From positions 2,294,001 to 2,358,000 of the forward strand of contig NZ_CP019388.1 in NCBI RefSeq assembly GCF_001971725.1: DNA of 64,000 bases, read 5' to 3'. A model generated the notes under the pieces. The model saw nothing but the letters and a program-made list of their open reading frames with translations, was not told the origin of the DNA and made no database searches. Origin of the DNA: Winogradskyella sp. J14-2 (GTDB lineage Bacteria; Bacteroidota; Bacteroidia; Flavobacteriales; Flavobacteriaceae). Shown here in pieces: positions 1-9,600 of this stretch. Within the stretch, counting starts at the first letter, position 1. Each line of letters begins with the position of its first letter. A program made the position numbers and the translations under genes.

Positions 1-762
1 AATTTAGATACGTCTCATAAACCGTTAACCGAATTATATAAAGCGGTTGATAGTCATCCGAAGGTTAAAAAATCATTTATCGGTTCTGGAATTAGACACG
101 ATATGTTGGTGCCAGAATTCAATAGAAACGCCGATCCAAAAGAGTTAGACGATTATACCGAAGAAGTGATGACTAAGCATGTTTCTGGTCGACTAAAAGT
201 TGCGCCAGAACATACTAGCGATCCAGTATTGAAGTTAATGCGAAAACCATCGTTTAGTTACTTCCATAAGTTTAAAGAACGTTTTGATAAAATCAATATT
301 AAGAATAAACTTAACTTACAATTAATTCCCTATTTTATCTCAAATCATCCAGCTTGCGAAGTTGAAGATATGGCAAATCTTGCTGCCGAAACTAAAGATA
401 TGGGCTTTCAACTAGAGCAAGTACAAGGCTTTACGCCAACACCAATGACGGTTGCGACGGTGATTTATTACAGTGGTTACCATCCGTACACACTTAAAAA
501 AGTAAATACGCCAAAAACCAGAAAGGAAAAGGACGAACAACATCGTTTTTTCTTTTGGTATAAAGATGAAAATAAAGGTTGGATTAAAAACACGCTTAAT
601 AAATTAGGAAGACAAGATCTACTTGACGTTCTATTGCCTAAAAAAGACGAAAAATGGCGTAAAAATAAGCCAGGTAAAACTAAAAACACCTTTAACGATG
701 CTGTGCCTTTTAACCAGCGAAAGAATAAGGCTAAATTCCGAAGTAAAAAGAATAAACGCTAA
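1..762 (+). CDS. YgiQ-family radical SAM protein, C-terminal part (5' end outside window)
   Basis: The reading frame is open from the first base and ends at a TAA at 760-762, giving about 253 codons of the C-terminal part. The first ATG (103) is internal, because the codons before it already match the family (FIGSGIRHDMLVPEF). The segments GRLKVAPEHTSDPVLKLMRKP and QVQGFTPTPMTVATVIYYSG are characteristic of the YgiQ/UPF0313 radical SAM family. The radical SAM CxxxCxxC site lies upstream of the window and cannot be checked. The last 60 residues are Lys/Arg-rich, a common feature of the C-terminal DUF3362 region in this family. The reaction catalysed by YgiQ is not established to my knowledge. 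Family assignment is firm; function is open. Confidence 0.9.
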   Translation, partial: NLDTSHKPLTELYKAVDSHPKVKKSFIGSGIRHDMLVPEFNRNADPKELDDYTEEVMTKHVSGRLKVAPEHTSDPVLKLMRKPSFSYFHKFKERFDKINIKNKLNLQLIPYFISNHPACEVEDMANLAAETKDMGFQLEQVQGFTPTPMTVATVIYYSGYHPYTLKKVNTPKTRKEKDEQHRFFFWYKDENKGWIKNTLNKLGRQDLLDVLLPKKDEKWRKNKPGKTKNTFNDAVPFNQRKNKAKFRSKKNKR

Positions 763-884
763 CTCATAAATTTAAGATTACTTAACAATCGCTGTTAAGT
801 CTAGGTTAATCCAAGCTCTCTTTTTGGTTTTGGTTGATAGATCTGTTAGTTTAATTGGACAATTATTAACCCAAAAAAACACAA

Positions 885-1451
885 ATGATAATGGAAAATT
901 TAGAAAAAAAGACCGTTGCAATTTTAGCAACCGATGGCTTTGAAGAAAGTGAATTAAAAGAACCTAAAAAAGCGTTGGAAGAGGCAGGATCAGATGTGCA
1001 TATTGTATCTTTAAAAACTGGCGAAATCAAAGGTTGGGATAACGGAAATTGGAGTAATGCTTACAAAGTAGATAAAACTCTAGACGAAGTATCGCAGAGT
1101 AATTATAATGCTTTAATGCTGCCAGGAGGCGTCATTAATCCTGATATTTTAAGACGAAATGATAAGGCTGTAGGCTTTGTAAAATCGTTTTTTGAAAATA
1201 AGAAACCTGTTGCAGCAATTTGTCATGCACCATGGTTGTTAGCTGAAGCAGATGTTTTAAAAGGACGAAAAGTGACATCGTACAATTCTATCAAAACCGA
1301 TATTGAAAATGCAGGAGCGCACTGGTTAGATGAAGAAGTTGTTGTAGACGAAGGTTTAATAACAAGTCGTTCACCTGAAGATTTACCAGCATTTAATGCT
1401 AAGTTAGTAGAAGAAGTCTATGAAGGTAAGCACGAAATGCAAACCGCATAA
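885..1451 (+). CDS. PfpI/DJ-1 superfamily protein (type 1 glutamine amidotransferase-like)
   Basis: A 188-aa protein of the PfpI/YhbO group. The N-terminus VAILATDGFEESEL carries the conserved Glu near residue 18, and AAICHAPWLL near residue 113 carries the nucleophilic Cys followed by His, the nucleophile elbow of the DJ-1/PfpI fold. Length matches the single-domain family. Members have been described as intracellular proteases, chaperones or deglycases acting on glycated proteins; the activity here cannot be told from sequence. There is no signal peptide, so it is probably cytoplasmic. Two ATGs lie close together (885 and 891) and either could start translation. The gene is monocistronic: it follows ygiQ after about 120 bp and is closed by the hairpin at 1473-1500, shared with the convergent polA. 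Confidence 0.88.
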   Translation: MIMENLEKKTVAILATDGFEESELKEPKKALEEAGSDVHIVSLKTGEIKGWDNGNWSNAYKVDKTLDEVSQSNYNALMLPGGVINPDILRRNDKAVGFVKSFFENKKPVAAICHAPWLLAEADVLKGRKVTSYNSIKTDIENAGAHWLDEEVVVDEGLITSRSPEDLPAFNAKLVEEVYEGKHEMQTA

Positions 1452-1472
1452 TAGATATAATATCTTAAAATG

Positions 1473-1500
1473 AAAAAGCAGGATTAAATCCTGCTTTTTT
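1473..1500. terminator. bidirectional intrinsic terminator between the PfpI gene and polA
   Basis: Perfect stem GCAGGAT / ATCCTGC (1478-1484 / 1488-1494) with a 3-nt loop, flanked by A5 on the left and T6 or more on the right. It therefore gives a hairpin plus U-tract in both directions, between two convergent genes. Confidence 0.85.
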
Positions 1501-1505
1501 TATGT

Positions 1506-4400
1506 CTAATGCGCTTCTAACCAGTTGTCGCCAAGACCAATTTCAACATCTAAAGGCACTGAAAGCTTAAACGCATTTTCCATTTCTGTTTTAATCAATT
1601 TTGAAACCTCATCTAGTTCTGGTTTGTAAACATCAAATACCAATTCATCATGTACTTGTAGTAGCATTTTGGTTTTGTAATCACCAGCTTCTAACTTCTC
1701 GTAAATGTTTATCATCGCCAGTTTAATGATGTCGGCAGCGCTACCTTGAATAGGTGCATTTACTGCATTTCGTTCTGCTGCGCCACGAACAACTGCGTTT
1801 CTAGAATTAATATCTTTTAAATATCTGCGTCTACCTAAAACCGTTTGTACATAACCATGATCGCGAGCAAAATCTACTTGTTTGCTGATGTAGTTTTTCA
1901 GTTTTGGATAGGTTTCATAATACGTATCGATTAGTTCTTTAGCTTCGCTACGTGATAAATCGGTTTGATTGCTTAAACCGAATGCAGAAACACCATAAAT
2001 TATCCCGAAATTCACCGTTTTTGCATTGCTACGCTGCTCTCTGGTAACGTCTTCAATTTTTACATTAAACACTTTTGAAGCAGTTGATGCGTGAATGTCT
2101 TCACCATGTTTAAAGGCTTCAATCATGGTTTCTTCTTCGCTTAACGCAGCGATAATACGCAATTCAATTTGAGAATAATCGGCAGCTAATAAGGTGTAGT
2201 CTTCATTACGAGGCACGAATGCTTTTCGTACTTGACGACCACGTTCTGTACGAATAGGAATGTTCTGTAAATTAGGATTATTACTACTTAAACGACCAGT
2301 TGCAGCAACGGTTTGCATATAGTCTGTATGTACGCGACCAGTAGTTTCTTCAACTTGAAGTGGTAAGGCATCTACATACGTGCTTTTTAGTTTTGATAAA
2401 CCTCTAAATTCTAGAATGTTTCTGATGATTTCATGGTCTTTTGCTAAGTAACTCAACACGTCTTCTGCGGTAGAGTATTGCCCAGTTTTGGTCTTTTTTG
2501 GCTTGTCTACCAATTTCATTTTTTCAAATAAAATAACACCTAATTGCTTTGGTGATGCAATGTTGAATTCTTCGCCAGCAGCTTCGTAAATGCTCTTTTC
2601 TAAGTTGGCAATGTCTGTATTTAATTGCTCTGATAAGCTATTTAAAAAGTCTTTGTCTAGGTTGATACCTTCCAATTCCATAGCAGCTAAAACACGTAGT
2701 AAAGGAATTTCAATCTCATCAAACAATTTTTGTGTATTGGCTTCACCTAACTCTTTTTCAAAATGTTCTTTAAGTTGAAGTGTGATATCGGCATCTTCTA
2801 CAGCATATTCGGTTTGCTTGTCTAAAGGTACATCGCGCATAGATAGCTGATTTTTACCTTTTTTACCAATCAAGGTTTCAATGGAAATAGGCGAGTAGTT
2901 TAAATACGTTTCTGATAGTACATCCATGTTGTGACGCATGTCTGGATTAATTAAATAGTGCGCTAACATGGTGTCGAATAAAGGTCCTTTGACTTCAATG
3001 TTATATTTGGCTAAAACCTTGATGTCGTATTTTAAATTCTGACCAATTTTCTGAATGTTATCAGCTTCAAAAAACGGACGTAATTCTTCGATTAATTCTT
3101 GTGCTTCATCTTTATTTTCTGGAAATGGTAAATAGAAACCTTTACCAGTTTCCCAAGAAAATGCAATACCAACCAATTCTGCGGTTAACGGATTCAAACC
3201 AGTCGTTTCGGTATCAAAACACACTGAAGTTTGATTGAGCAGGTTTTTTACAAACAGTTTTGTTGCCATTCCGCTTGCAACACTTTGGTAAAAGTGGCGT
3301 GTGTTTTCGGCTGTATTCCTAACAAATTGATTGTTTTGGGAATTATCATCTTGGTTACTGAGCGAAGTCGAAGTACCAAATAATGAGAATTGTCCTGCGC
3401 CAGCAGATGCTTTTTCTTTAGTTGTTTGAGACTTCTCGACAGAGCCTGTACTGAGCGTAGTCGAAGTGCTTGAAGAGACATTTTGATTAGTCGTTGTAGT
3501 TGAATTATCGCTTTCTGAGGTAAACGTTTTAAGGAAATTATCAGTAAGACGTCTAAACTCTAATTCTTGAAAAATTTCTTTTACTTTTTCAACATCTGGA
3601 TGATCTAACTCGAAATCTTTAGCGTTAAATTCCACCGGAACATCAAGCATAATTCGCGCTAGTTCTTTTGAAAGTCGACCTAGTTCGGCATTAGCTTCGA
3701 CCTTTTCTTTCATTTTACCTTTTAGCTGGTCTGTGTTGGCTAAAAGTCCTTCCATACTACCAAATTGCTTAATGAATTTTTTAGCGGTTTTTTCACCAAC
3801 GCCAGGTAGACCAGGAATGTTATCACTAGAGTCGCCCATCATTCCTAAAAAGTCAATCACTTGTTCTGGTCTTTCGACTTCAAATTTTTTCTGAACTTCT
3901 GGAATTCCCCAAGTTTCGTATCCACCACCAAACGATTTTGGACGATACATAAAAATATTTTCGGTCACTAATTGCGCAAAATCTTTATCTGGTGTGACCA
4001 TAAAGGTTTTGTAACCTTCTTTTTCCGCTTGACGGGAAAGTGTTCCAATAACATCATCGGCTTCAAAACCTTCCTTTACCATAATTGGAATATGCATAGC
4101 TTCCAGAATGTTACAAATATGAGGAATCGCAGTGCGAATACCTTCTGGCGTCTCGTCACGGTTGGCTTTGTAAGCTTCGTACATTTCTACACGATCTACA
4201 CTTCCGCCTTTATCAAAACATACCGCTAAATGGTCTGGTCTTTCGCGTTTGATAACATCTAAAAGCGAGTTCATAAAGCCCATAATGGCTGAAGTATCTT
4301 CGCCTTTAGAGTTTATTCTTGGGTTTTTTATAAAAGCATAATACCCACGAAAAATAAGCGCGTAAGCATCGACTAAAAAGAGACGTTTTTGATCTGACAT
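1506..4400 (-). CDS. polA: DNA polymerase I
   Basis: A 964-aa protein with the full three-part PolA architecture. Residues 1-290 are the 5'-3' exonuclease (KEGFEADDVIGTLS, MMGDSSDNIPGLPGVGEKTA). Residues about 390-560 are the 3'-5' proofreading exonuclease, with CFDTETTGL, NLKYDIKVL and YAVEDADI keeping the DxE, N..D and YxxxD residues, so proofreading looks intact. Residues 570-964 are the polymerase with motif A (AADYSQIELRI), motif B (RSNAKTVNFGIIYG) and motif C (QVHDELVFDV). It acts in Okazaki fragment maturation and repair synthesis. Between the first two domains (about residues 300-375) is a Ser/Thr/Gln-rich linker, part of which is encoded by two copies of a short dispersed repeat (see separate entry). 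The ATG start at 4400 directly precedes a typical PolA N-terminus (LFLVDAYALIFRGYYAF). Confidence 0.98.
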   Translation of the reverse strand: MSDQKRLFLVDAYALIFRGYYAFIKNPRINSKGEDTSAIMGFMNSLLDVIKRERPDHLAVCFDKGGSVDRVEMYEAYKANRDETPEGIRTAIPHICNILEAMHIPIMVKEGFEADDVIGTLSRQAEKEGYKTFMVTPDKDFAQLVTENIFMYRPKSFGGGYETWGIPEVQKKFEVERPEQVIDFLGMMGDSSDNIPGLPGVGEKTAKKFIKQFGSMEGLLANTDQLKGKMKEKVEANAELGRLSKELARIMLDVPVEFNAKDFELDHPDVEKVKEIFQELEFRRLTDNFLKTFTSESDNSTTTTNQNVSSSTSTTLSTGSVEKSQTTKEKASAGAGQFSLFGTSTSLSNQDDNSQNNQFVRNTAENTRHFYQSVASGMATKLFVKNLLNQTSVCFDTETTGLNPLTAELVGIAFSWETGKGFYLPFPENKDEAQELIEELRPFFEADNIQKIGQNLKYDIKVLAKYNIEVKGPLFDTMLAHYLINPDMRHNMDVLSETYLNYSPISIETLIGKKGKNQLSMRDVPLDKQTEYAVEDADITLQLKEHFEKELGEANTQKLFDEIEIPLLRVLAAMELEGINLDKDFLNSLSEQLNTDIANLEKSIYEAAGEEFNIASPKQLGVILFEKMKLVDKPKKTKTGQYSTAEDVLSYLAKDHEIIRNILEFRGLSKLKSTYVDALPLQVEETTGRVHTDYMQTVAATGRLSSNNPNLQNIPIRTERGRQVRKAFVPRNEDYTLLAADYSQIELRIIAALSEEETMIEAFKHGEDIHASTASKVFNVKIEDVTREQRSNAKTVNFGIIYGVSAFGLSNQTDLSRSEAKELIDTYYETYPKLKNYISKQVDFARDHGYVQTVLGRRRYLKDINSRNAVVRGAAERNAVNAPIQGSAADIIKLAMINIYEKLEAGDYKTKMLLQVHDELVFDVYKPELDEVSKLIKTEMENAFKLSVPLDVEIGLGDNWLEAH
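3357..3467. repeat. two copies of a dispersed palindromic repeat inside the polA linker
   Basis: ACTGAGCGAAGTCGAAGT occurs at 3357-3374 and ACTGAGCGTAGTCGAAGT at 3450-3467. The second has an inverted partner ACTTCTCGAC at 3431-3440, so 3431-3467 can fold as an imperfect hairpin. The 18-mer at 3450-3467 is identical to 33035-33052 downstream of tRNA-Gln. In polA both copies are read in frame as STSTTLST and GTSTSLSN within the non-conserved linker. Confidence 0.8.
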
Positions 4401-4424
4401 TTTGAAATATGATTTGAAATATAA

Positions 4425-4450
4425 TGTCAGCTTGAGCGCAGTCGAAAGCC
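4425..4450. repeat. dispersed repeat copy in the polA upstream region
   Basis: TGTCAGCTTGAGCGCAGTCG followed by AAAGCC resembles the repeat family seen at 3450, 21394 and 33035 (common core GAGCGnAGTCGAA). It lies 25 bp upstream of the polA ATG, so it is probably in the polA 5' untranslated region or promoter. Confidence 0.6.
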
Positions 4451-4564
4451 TTTTGAAAACAAATTTTAGCTAATGAAAATTGGTCTCGCTGACAATTTGC
4501 AAATTACAAAACTTAAATCTTGAAATAAAAGAATGCTAAATGAAATTGAGAATAGATTTTAAAG

Positions 4565-4584
4565 ATTCCTGCTTTCGCAGGAAT
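4565..4584. repeat. small perfect inverted repeat
   Basis: ATTCCTGC-TTTC-GCAGGAAT: 8-bp stem with a 4-nt loop, immediately beside the terminator of the 4666-6240 gene. From memory this resembles a short intergenic palindrome seen in other flavobacterial genomes. It has no T-tract matching a terminator. Confidence 0.55.
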
Positions 4585-4588
4585 GAAA

Positions 4589-4620
4589 AAAGAAAGCCGA
4601 TCCCTACTTCGGCTTTCTTT
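4589..4620 (-). terminator. intrinsic terminator of the 4666-6240 gene, loop AGTAGGGA
   Basis: On the minus strand AAAGAAAGCCGA pairs with TCGGCTTTCTTT around the eight-base loop AGTAGGGA, followed by TTTTTCATT. The stem is 10-12 bp and lies 46 bp after the stop codon. The loop is identical to the terminator at 12696-12723 and one base different from 12855-12884, on unrelated stems. Confidence 0.85.
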
Positions 4621-4665
4621 GCTCAAAAAAATATAATTGAAGACAATCCAATTATGCTTTATATT

Positions 4666-6240
4666 TTATCTAATACGTTCTACCTCAAAATATGTTTTTG
4701 AAGAATTTTGGTCTATGAGTATACCACTTATTGTGCTGTACATGTATATTTCTATATATTCTAAGGCATCTAGTTGTACTATGCAATTAATTGATCTGTG
4801 TAGTATGCCATCTGGCGCATCGTACACATGTGTAAAGGTGTTTTCTTTTATTAAAGTTCCATTTTTATATACAGCAATACCATAGTTTCCTGTAAAATAG
4901 TTTGAAGTGGTAGTGTAGGTTGCATTAATACGATAATAACCGTTATTTGTGGCTCTAAACCTGTTATTTGTTGTTATATATTCACCTTGTGTATCTACAA
5001 CAATAGTGCTGAATGCCATTTTTTCATAACCCGTTCCTCCATGAATGTATAAACCAGACAAGGTAGATACTGCTAATGAGAAATTATTAACATTAAAGCT
5101 AAGGTTATCAAGATTAACTGTTTGAATAGGTACACCATCATCTTCTAAGGAAATTCCTAAGTTATTACCGACTAATCCGAAAGTATCTACTTGCTGATTG
5201 TCTGTATTAACGGCAGCATCTTGAAAAGTTAGATTACCAGCACCATCTGTAGTCATCACTTGGCCGTTAGTGCCATCTATTGTTGGTAATGCATAACCTA
5301 TTGTAGAAGGGTTTCCTATTTGGAGCTCACTATCAATACGTGTATTACCGCCAATGTGTAAAAGAGTTTGAGGATTACTTAAGCCAATTCCTATTCTGTC
5401 TAAACTTGCATCTACAAATAACATGTATGGTTCTGTGTCACTTTCAACACGCAAATCAGATGTAGGGAATCCATAATCATTAAAAACGACATTCCGCTCA
5501 GCTCTAAAACCATCATTGGCGAATAACTCTCCGCCATGAAAATATCCAGATAATCCTGTACCGTAGGCCCAGCCTTCTATGGCTGTTCCTGATCCTTGAC
5601 TTTGCCCAACAAGGGCTTCTCCATTATCGTATGAGCTAAAAAATCCACCAATAGCGTCGGTTCCGTAGGCCGTTCCGTGTACAGCGACATTATTGGAAAG
5701 ATACCCACTGAAGTAAGTATTTCCTGTTTGAAATCGAGCGGCACGACCTGCCGAGTTAATTACACTTAAAGTATAATTACTATTTAAACCTGATCCAGTG
5801 AGATAAGTACCTAGATTACTTCCTGAGTCAACATAAAGTTTATAACCATAAGAATTAATCCCACCAATAGCTATATTGCCTAGAGTGTACATGTTTTCAT
5901 TAATTGAGTTTGGTAACGCACTTGTTATTTGAGTGAGCCAATCTGAATCTTTAGCAGTAATAGAAATCCACGATGTTGTGCTATTGTCCCAATAATAAAA
6001 GCCCTTTCCTGATAATGATGTGCCAGTATAAAATACCATCATCCCGTCTTGGTCTACTGTCGGGTTTACTGTTGGGAAATTATCTATCCTTGGTATTAAA
6101 ATACCGTCTTCATTACTTGGTGTTGCCGTACTTGAAGCAGAAATATCTAGTCTGGCTTGAGGATCTGTATTACCTACACCAACTTGGGAAAAGATAAAGC
6201 TTGAAAAGCATAACAAAGCTAAAGTTGTAATTGTCTTCAT
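4666..6240 (-). CDS. secreted adhesin-like protein with C-terminal C1q/TNF-like domain
   Basis: A 524-aa protein with a signal peptide (MKTITTLALLCFSSFIFSQ). It opens with VGVGNTDPQARLDISAS and continues with DGILIPRI, GMMVFYTGT and GKGFYYWD, the N-terminal module also found in the 1001-aa protein at 12941-15946 (clear paralogy). The middle holds short Gly/Asn-rich repeats (AxHGTAYGTDAIGGFF, GTAIEGWAYGTGLSGYFHGG) of the kind found in trimeric fibre proteins. The last 130 residues (from SGLYIHGGTGYEKM to KTYFEVERIR) alternate beta strands in the pattern of C1q/TNF-like or BclA C-terminal domains. I infer a cell-surface or secreted trimeric fibre. No T9SS C-terminal sorting domain is obvious. 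A 65-aa membrane protein gene lies 26 bp upstream and may share the promoter at 6481-6502. Confidence 0.75.
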   Translation of the reverse strand: MKTITTLALLCFSSFIFSQVGVGNTDPQARLDISASSTATPSNEDGILIPRIDNFPTVNPTVDQDGMMVFYTGTSLSGKGFYYWDNSTTSWISITAKDSDWLTQITSALPNSINENMYTLGNIAIGGINSYGYKLYVDSGSNLGTYLTGSGLNSNYTLSVINSAGRAARFQTGNTYFSGYLSNNVAVHGTAYGTDAIGGFFSSYDNGEALVGQSQGSGTAIEGWAYGTGLSGYFHGGELFANDGFRAERNVVFNDYGFPTSDLRVESDTEPYMLFVDASLDRIGIGLSNPQTLLHIGGNTRIDSELQIGNPSTIGYALPTIDGTNGQVMTTDGAGNLTFQDAAVNTDNQQVDTFGLVGNNLGISLEDDGVPIQTVNLDNLSFNVNNFSLAVSTLSGLYIHGGTGYEKMAFSTIVVDTQGEYITTNNRFRATNNGYYRINATYTTTSNYFTGNYGIAVYKNGTLIKENTFTHVYDAPDGILHRSINCIVQLDALEYIEIYMYSTISGILIDQNSSKTYFEVERIR

Positions 6241-6266
6241 AACAGTAGGGTGTTATAATTGTGTGA

Positions 6267-6464
6267 TTAGAGTTTAACCTCTACATCAAAAGTGTTTCGT
6301 ACATCTTTAATTATTTTATTTACATAGTATAGAATACCAAGCAAAATTTCGCAGCCTCCTAAGATAAAAGGGTTAATACTTCCAAATAATTGAATGGAGA
6401 TGTGCCCAGCCAAAAAACTAGAATTGATAATTAAAAGTGACACAAGAAATGTAGAGGTTTTCAT
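6267..6464 (-). CDS. small two-helix membrane protein, function unknown
   Basis: A 65-aa ORF with two hydrophobic stretches (about residues 5-25 and 28-48) and a charged C-terminus (KIIKDVRNTFDVEVKL). I do not recognise a family. Support for it being real: a clear Bacteroidota -7 box (TAGTTTTG) with the shared GCTATTAATC initiation element ends 17 bp before the ATG. The gene then runs into the adhesin gene at 6240 with a 26-bp gap and no terminator, so the two look like an operon. It could be an accessory membrane factor of the adhesin or merely a leader ORF. Confidence 0.6.
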   Translation of the reverse strand: MKTSTFLVSLLIINSSFLAGHISIQLFGSINPFILGGCEILLGILYYVNKIIKDVRNTFDVEVKL

Positions 6465-6480
6465 CTCACAACGATTTAAT

Positions 6481-6502
6481 GATTAATAGCTTTCCAAAAC
6501 TA
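6481..6502 (-). promoter_or_regulatory. promoter of the small membrane protein / adhesin operon with GCTATTAATC element
   Basis: On the minus strand TAGTTTTG (a perfect TAnnTTTG -7 box, 6495-6502) is followed by 4 nt and then GCTATTAATC (6481-6490). The ATG at 6464 follows after 16 more bases. The same box-N4-GCTATTAA arrangement recurs at 12748, 15955 and 18644. No convincing -33 TTG is visible, which suggests dependence on an activator. Confidence 0.6.
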
Positions 6503-6536
6503 GTATTGAACCCTAAAAATCGTCTTGATTATTCTT

Positions 6537-6568
6537 TCAAAAGCATGGAGTATTTTGTCAAAAGGAAG
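6537..6568 (-). promoter_or_regulatory. 21-bp-spaced direct repeats upstream of the 6464 promoter (possible activator site)
   Basis: TCAAAAG occurs at 6537-6543 and 6558-6564, exactly 21 bp apart, with partial matches continuing on both sides. It sits about 35 bp upstream of the -7 box. The period and placement resemble the LytTR-type repeats at 12790, 16004 and 16826, although the sequence is different. Weak evidence on its own. Confidence 0.35.
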
Positions 6569-6620
6569 AAAAATGAGAAGAATCAATAATTTTATTCCTT
6601 ATTAAATAACTGAAGATAAA

Positions 6621-9600
6621 TTAGTTACGATATTCGGTTGGGCTTTGTCCAAATTCTTCTTTAAATGTCTTACTAAACCAGTTTGGATCGTTAAATCCAA
6701 CTGCATAGGCAATTTCCGAAACCGATAAATCATTGTTTTTGAGCATGTTTTTGCCTTTCTTTAAACGCACCTTCCTTATAAAAACAGCTGTACTGGTATT
6801 AGAAATCGCTTTTAGTTTTCTGTAGAGTTGTGAATCACTCATTGCTAAGAAACTAGCTAGTTCGGTTGCGCCAAAATTTGAATCTTCAATATGTTGGTGA
6901 ATAGCATCGACCACTGTATTTAAAAAGACCAGTTTTTTATCCAAAGGTTCTGGTTGCTCTTCTTTTTGTTCTACAATGGAGTTTACTGTATATCGTTCTT
7001 GTAACTGTTTTCGTTTAGAAATAAGCATTTGCATACGCAGTTGTAATTCCTTTTTTTGGAACGGCTTTGTTAAATAAGCATCTGCACCACTGGTTATGCC
7101 TTCCAACCGATCTTCTTGCATCGCTTTAGAGGTAAGCATAATGATTGGAATATGATTGGTATTATCGTCTGCTTGTAGTTTTTGCGTTAACTCAAAACCA
7201 TCCATAACAGGCATCATTACGTCAGTAACTACAATATCTGGGATATTTTGTTTAGCAAGTTTTAAACCCTCTTTTCCATTTTTGGCAAAGGTGACCTTAT
7301 AGTTTGGTTTTAAACATGACGCAACATATCTCGCCATATCAGCATTATCTTCTACGATGAGTACAGCGTTAGCGTCTTCATCTGAAATAACATCATCAAT
7401 CTGAGGAACCACAGTACCAATATTGATTTGACGTTCGTCTTGGTCTACAGATCTTGCTACAGCAGTATTTGTTATTGGCAAAGTAATGGTAAAGCTGGTG
7501 CCTTTATTAACTATTGAAGCTACTTTAATTTTACCGTTAAATAATTCTACCAATTCTTTGGTAAGAGCTAATCCAATACCTGTTCCTTGAGAGACTTTAT
7601 GTACAGTATTTTCAGCTTGGTAAAAGCGATCAAAGATAAAAGGCAATTGAGATTCTTCAATGCCATAACCTTGGTCAGTAACCTCGATTTGTAAGATTGT
7701 AGCTTCTTTTTTGGTAAGTCTAATATTCAATTCAGAATGTTGAGGCGAAAACTTAATACCATTAGAAATGAGGTTTGTCATTATTTGCCGAATTTTTTCA
7801 GCATCAAAATCCATTATGATTTGATTTGGCTCAGACGAAAATTTTATAGAAATGCCCTTGTCAGCAGCTATACTTTTAAAGCTATAAACTATATGAGATA
7901 CAAATGCAACAATATCATTCTGAATAAGATTAACGTTAAGTTGCCCTTTTTCAAGCTTAGCTAAGTCGAGCATTTGGTTTACCAAATCTAACAGGCTGTT
8001 ACTATTTTGCTCTATGGTTTCAAGTGATGTACTTACCTCATCTTTTGTGTTGAAACGCTCTTTTAAGTTGCTTAGATATCCTAAAATAATGGTAAGCGGT
8101 GTTCTAAACTCGTGAGTGATATTGGTGATGAAGCGCGATTTTAAGTCATCTAAATCTTGTAAACGTTTAGATTCTTGCCCGGCAATTTGTCGTTGCAGAC
8201 TAATTTTATAAAATGCATAAACAATACCTAAAAATAAAAGCAAATAGGATAAATATGCTAAATTACTTTTGTACCAAGGTGGCGCTACGCTTATTTTTAA
8301 TTCTAAGGGCGGTTTTTTCCAAAGGTCATTACGCGATTTTCCTTGAATTTGAAGGGTATAGGATTTAGAAGATAGGTTTAATAACTGAATGTTGTTTTTG
8401 CTTCCCAGATTGTTCCAGTCAGTATCATCAGGAAGCAATTTGTAAACATAATTAATGTTACTGTTGGGTCTAAAGTCTAGAGCGGCAAAGTTTAAGTTGA
8501 CAGGGAAATCATCATAATTCAGATTAACTTCTTTAGCATTACTTATGGAGGTAGATAGAATTTCGGAGGTATTTGGAAGAACATACTCATCTTTGATCTT
8601 AAGACTGGTAAATTTAAGAGTTCCTTCTTTATCTAACTCTGAAATTCGATTGGGATCAAAAATATTTAGTCCGTTAATTCCACCAAAATATAGTTGTCCT
8701 GTGGTTTTAGTTTTAAATGTCGCGCCAAGATTAAATTCGGTACTCTGTACGCCGTCTTTTGGGTTATAATTGGTGAACTCTTCCGTGGTTTTATTAAATC
8801 GGAATAGCCCACCATTGGTTGATAACCACAAATTCCCAGAGTTATCTTCGTTAATGTTATAAACGAAGGTGTTGGTTAGGCCTTCACGCTTGCCATAACT
8901 TTTAAAACTATCTGATGCTTCATCGTATTTATTTAAGCCTTTTCTACTTGCAACCCAAAGCGTATTTTCAGAATCTACAAACGCACTCAGTACACCTCTT
9001 GTCGCTAAACCAGACGTTTCGTCATAGTTTTTTACCGAAATTAATTCATCGTTTTTAAAATTGAGTTTGCTTAACCCTTTCTGTGTGCTCATCCAATAAT
9101 TCTCATCTTCATCTTCTACCATAGACAAGGTGAAAACTGATGCTAATTGATCAGCACTATAATTTTTGAATCGCAAATCACCTTGAGAGATGTTGCCAAC
9201 AAATTTGGAAAACCCAGCATTAAATATGGTAATCCATATATTTCCCGCATGGTCTTTATAAACATTACGCATATTTTCGGCAGGAAGTTTTGAGCTGTCG
9301 TTGGCATCAATAGGACATGAAATGATGGTAGGATTTTTAATATCTAAATTCTCTAAAGGAATAATAAAAACTCCTTTATTGGTCACAAACCAAATATTAT
9401 TGTCATTGTCTCTTGTTATGCCTCTAACCCTATTATGCTCTGATAAAACATTATATTTTGAAATATTCTTGTTGCTAGAAATTACTAATCCACTTGATGA
9501 ACCGGTAAATAGGTAATCTTTTGTATCATAAACTGCAAAAACAGAAGGGTTGTCTAAATCAAAATTTTCGGTGGGTTGAATAAATACGTCTTGTGTTTTT

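Noticed and set aside
6092..6105. Palindrome GGTATTAAAATACC, repeated at 15735-15748, as a shared operator
   Set aside because: Both copies lie inside the coding sequence of the conserved GILIPR segment of the two adhesin paralogues; protein conservation explains them.
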